Source: CAZCZU01 sp964503475
Lineage (GTDB): Bacteria; Pseudomonadota; Zetaproteobacteria; Mariprofundales; Mariprofundaceae
NCBI GenBank assembly: GCA_964503475.1
Contig: CAZCZU010000075.1
Span: forward strand, 1 to 5,572
Reading direction: 5' to 3'
Length of the DNA: 5,572 nt
The position numbers and the translations under genes are program-made. The notes below the pieces were generated by a model. That model had not been told where the DNA came from. It made no database searches and saw only the letters and a program-made list of their open reading frames with translations. Shown one piece after another: positions 4,192-5,572 of this stretch (position 1 is its first letter; each line of letters opens with the position of its first letter).

Positions 4192-5572
4192 GTTCCAGCT
4201 CCTCGCTGGCGCTGATCCACGCCTCTTCGCACTCGCTGATCTTCGCATCGAGCAGGCGGCGTTGTTCGCTCAGCTCCCTGATCCGCCCGGCCGATGTGCC
4301 GTCGTAGAGATCCGGATCGGCTAGCTCTGTCTCGAGCGTCTGCAACTGTTGTTGCAGCTCATCGAGCTGCTGCTCCAGCGATTTGACCCGGTTGCGCAGT
4401 GGCTGAAGTGCTTTGCGCTGTTCGCTTTTGCGCTGCCGCTCGGCCTTGTGGGACGGGCGCGTCCCGGCATCGGCTGCCGGGGTCGCGCTCTCCCGCTGCT
4501 GCAGCAGCCAAGCTGCGTAATCATCGAGATCGCCGTCAAACGGCGCAACTCCGCCGCCGGAGACCAGCAGCAGCGAATCGCAGACGCTTCTGAGCAGGTG
4601 GCGATCATGCGATACCAGCACCATCGCACCGTCGAAGCTCTGCAGCGCCAGTGCCAGCGCATGCCGCATCTCCAGGTCGAGATGGTTGGTCGGCTCGTCG
4701 AGCAACAGTAGGTTCGGCTGCCGGTAGACGATCATCGCCAGTACCAGTCGCGCCTTCTCGCCGCCGGAGAACGGCGCGACCGGCGCAAGCGCCATATCGC
4801 CGCGGAAATCGAAGCCGCCGAGAAACTGGCGCGCCTGCTTCTCTGAGAGCGCATCATCGAGCATCATCAGATGCTGGACAGGGGAGAGCTCGTCATGCAG
4901 CTGTTCCAGCTGATGCTGGGCGAAATAGCCGATGGCCAGTTCGGCGGCCGCATCTCTGCTGCCCCGCTGCGGAGCGAGTTCGCCAGCCAGCAGTTTGATC
5001 AGCGTTGATTTACCTTCGCCGTTGGGGCCGAGCAGGCCGATGCGTTCACCCGGCAGTAGCGACAGCGACAGCTCATTCAGAATCGTCATATCGCCGTAGC
5101 CGGCCGCGGCCCGGTTCAGGCGCAGCAGCGGATTGGGAATCAGGCCGGGGTGTTTGAAGCTGAACGAGAACGGTGAATCGACATGGGCCGGCGCGATGAT
5201 CTGCATCCGCTCCAGCGCCCTGATCCGGCTCTGCGCCTGCCTGGCTTTGGTGGCCTTGGCCTTGAAGCGGGTGATGAAGCTGTTCATATGCGCGACCTGT
5301 TGCTGCTGTTTTTCGTAACTGGCCTGCTGCAGCGCCAGGCGCTCGCTGCGCATGCGCTCGAAATCACTGTAATTCCCGCTATATAGATAAATACTTTGAT
5401 GCTCGATATGAATAATGCGATTGACGCAGCGGTCGAGAAAATCGCGATCGTGCGAGATCAGCAGCAATGCGCCGCGATAGTCGCGGATCCACCGCTCCAG
5501 CCAGACGACGGCCTCCAGGTCGAGATGGTTGGTCGGCTCATCGAGCAGCAGCAGATCCGAGCGGCACATCAG
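4181..5572 (-). CDS. yheS: ABC-F family ATPase YheS, missing its N-terminus at the window edge
   Basis: ABC-F proteins are soluble twin ATPases that bind the ribosomal E site and affect translation; they have no membrane domain. The visible 463 residues start just before Walker B of the first ATPase domain (LLLLDEPTNHLDL, 7-19) and its switch histidine (LISHDRDFL). The charged P-site interaction linker (about 75-125) contains KAKATKARQAQSRIRALERM, which closely matches E. coli YheS. The second ATPase domain has Walker A GPNGEGKST (182-190), signature FSGGEKARL (268-276), Walker B with E293, and H322. A glutamine-rich coiled coil (about 375-420) and LYDG...EECEEAW end the protein, as in YheS. 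About 170 residues, including the first Walker A and signature, lie outside the window. Both visible catalytic glutamates are present. An in-frame ATG at 5567-5569 is internal, not the start. Confidence 0.95.
   Translation of the reverse strand: MMCRSDLLLLDEPTNHLDLEAVVWLERWIRDYRGALLLISHDRDFLDRCVNRIIHIEHQSIYLYSGNYSDFERMRSERLALQQASYEKQQQQVAHMNSFITRFKAKATKARQAQSRIRALERMQIIAPAHVDSPFSFSFKHPGLIPNPLLRLNRAAAGYGDMTILNELSLSLLPGERIGLLGPNGEGKSTLIKLLAGELAPQRGSRDAAAELAIGYFAQHQLEQLHDELSPVQHLMMLDDALSEKQARQFLGGFDFRGDMALAPVAPFSGGEKARLVLAMIVYRQPNLLLLDEPTNHLDLEMRHALALALQSFDGAMVLVSHDRHLLRSVCDSLLLVSGGGVAPFDGDLDDYAAWLLQQRESATPAADAGTRPSHKAERQRKSEQRKALQPLRNRVKSLEQQLDELQQQLQTLETELADPDLYDGTSAGRIRELSEQRRLLDAKISECEEAWISASEELELAG

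Overview
The window is moderately GC-rich DNA from a Gram-negative bacterium, most likely a proteobacterium. The evidence is a class I ketol-acid reductoisomerase that closely resembles the Pseudomonas form, an ABC-F ATPase of the YheS type, a YhbQ-type GIY-YIG protein, a protein with a classical Sec signal peptide, and remnants of F-type conjugation genes. The genus cannot be settled by eye.

Left part (1-835) is an accessory scar. At the very edge is the 5' end of an IS256-family (mutator-type) transposase on the minus strand, with its ribosome binding site and terminal inverted repeat ending near 162. Directly beyond the repeat, on the plus strand, lies what looks like the C-terminal end of TrbC. 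It overlaps, through an ATGA junction, the signal peptide and N-terminal region of TraN. This is the trbC-traN order of F-type conjugative systems. TraN is broken by an apparent frameshift in a C tract and ends after about 110-130 residues, so the transfer genes are dead fragments between an insertion sequence and core chromosome.

Right part (836-5572) is core chromosome, with every gene on the minus strand. Reading in the direction of transcription: a 5'-truncated yheS (ribosome-associated ABC-F ATPase); a small GIY-YIG gene starting inside the end of yheS, probably at TTG; a secreted 95-residue protein with regular tryptophans and its own downstream terminator; an unrecognised five-helix membrane protein; argB (second step of arginine synthesis), joined to the membrane protein gene by an ATGA overlap; and ilvC (second step of valine, isoleucine and leucine synthesis), ending in a strong terminator.

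The probable transcription units are yheS with the GIY-YIG gene and perhaps the secreted protein; the membrane protein with argB; and ilvC, either from its own weak promoter or by read-through from argB. I see no CRISPR array, tRNA, rRNA or intact defence or novel multi-gene system. The most unusual items are the conjugation relic and the 22-residue tryptophan repeat in the small secreted protein.
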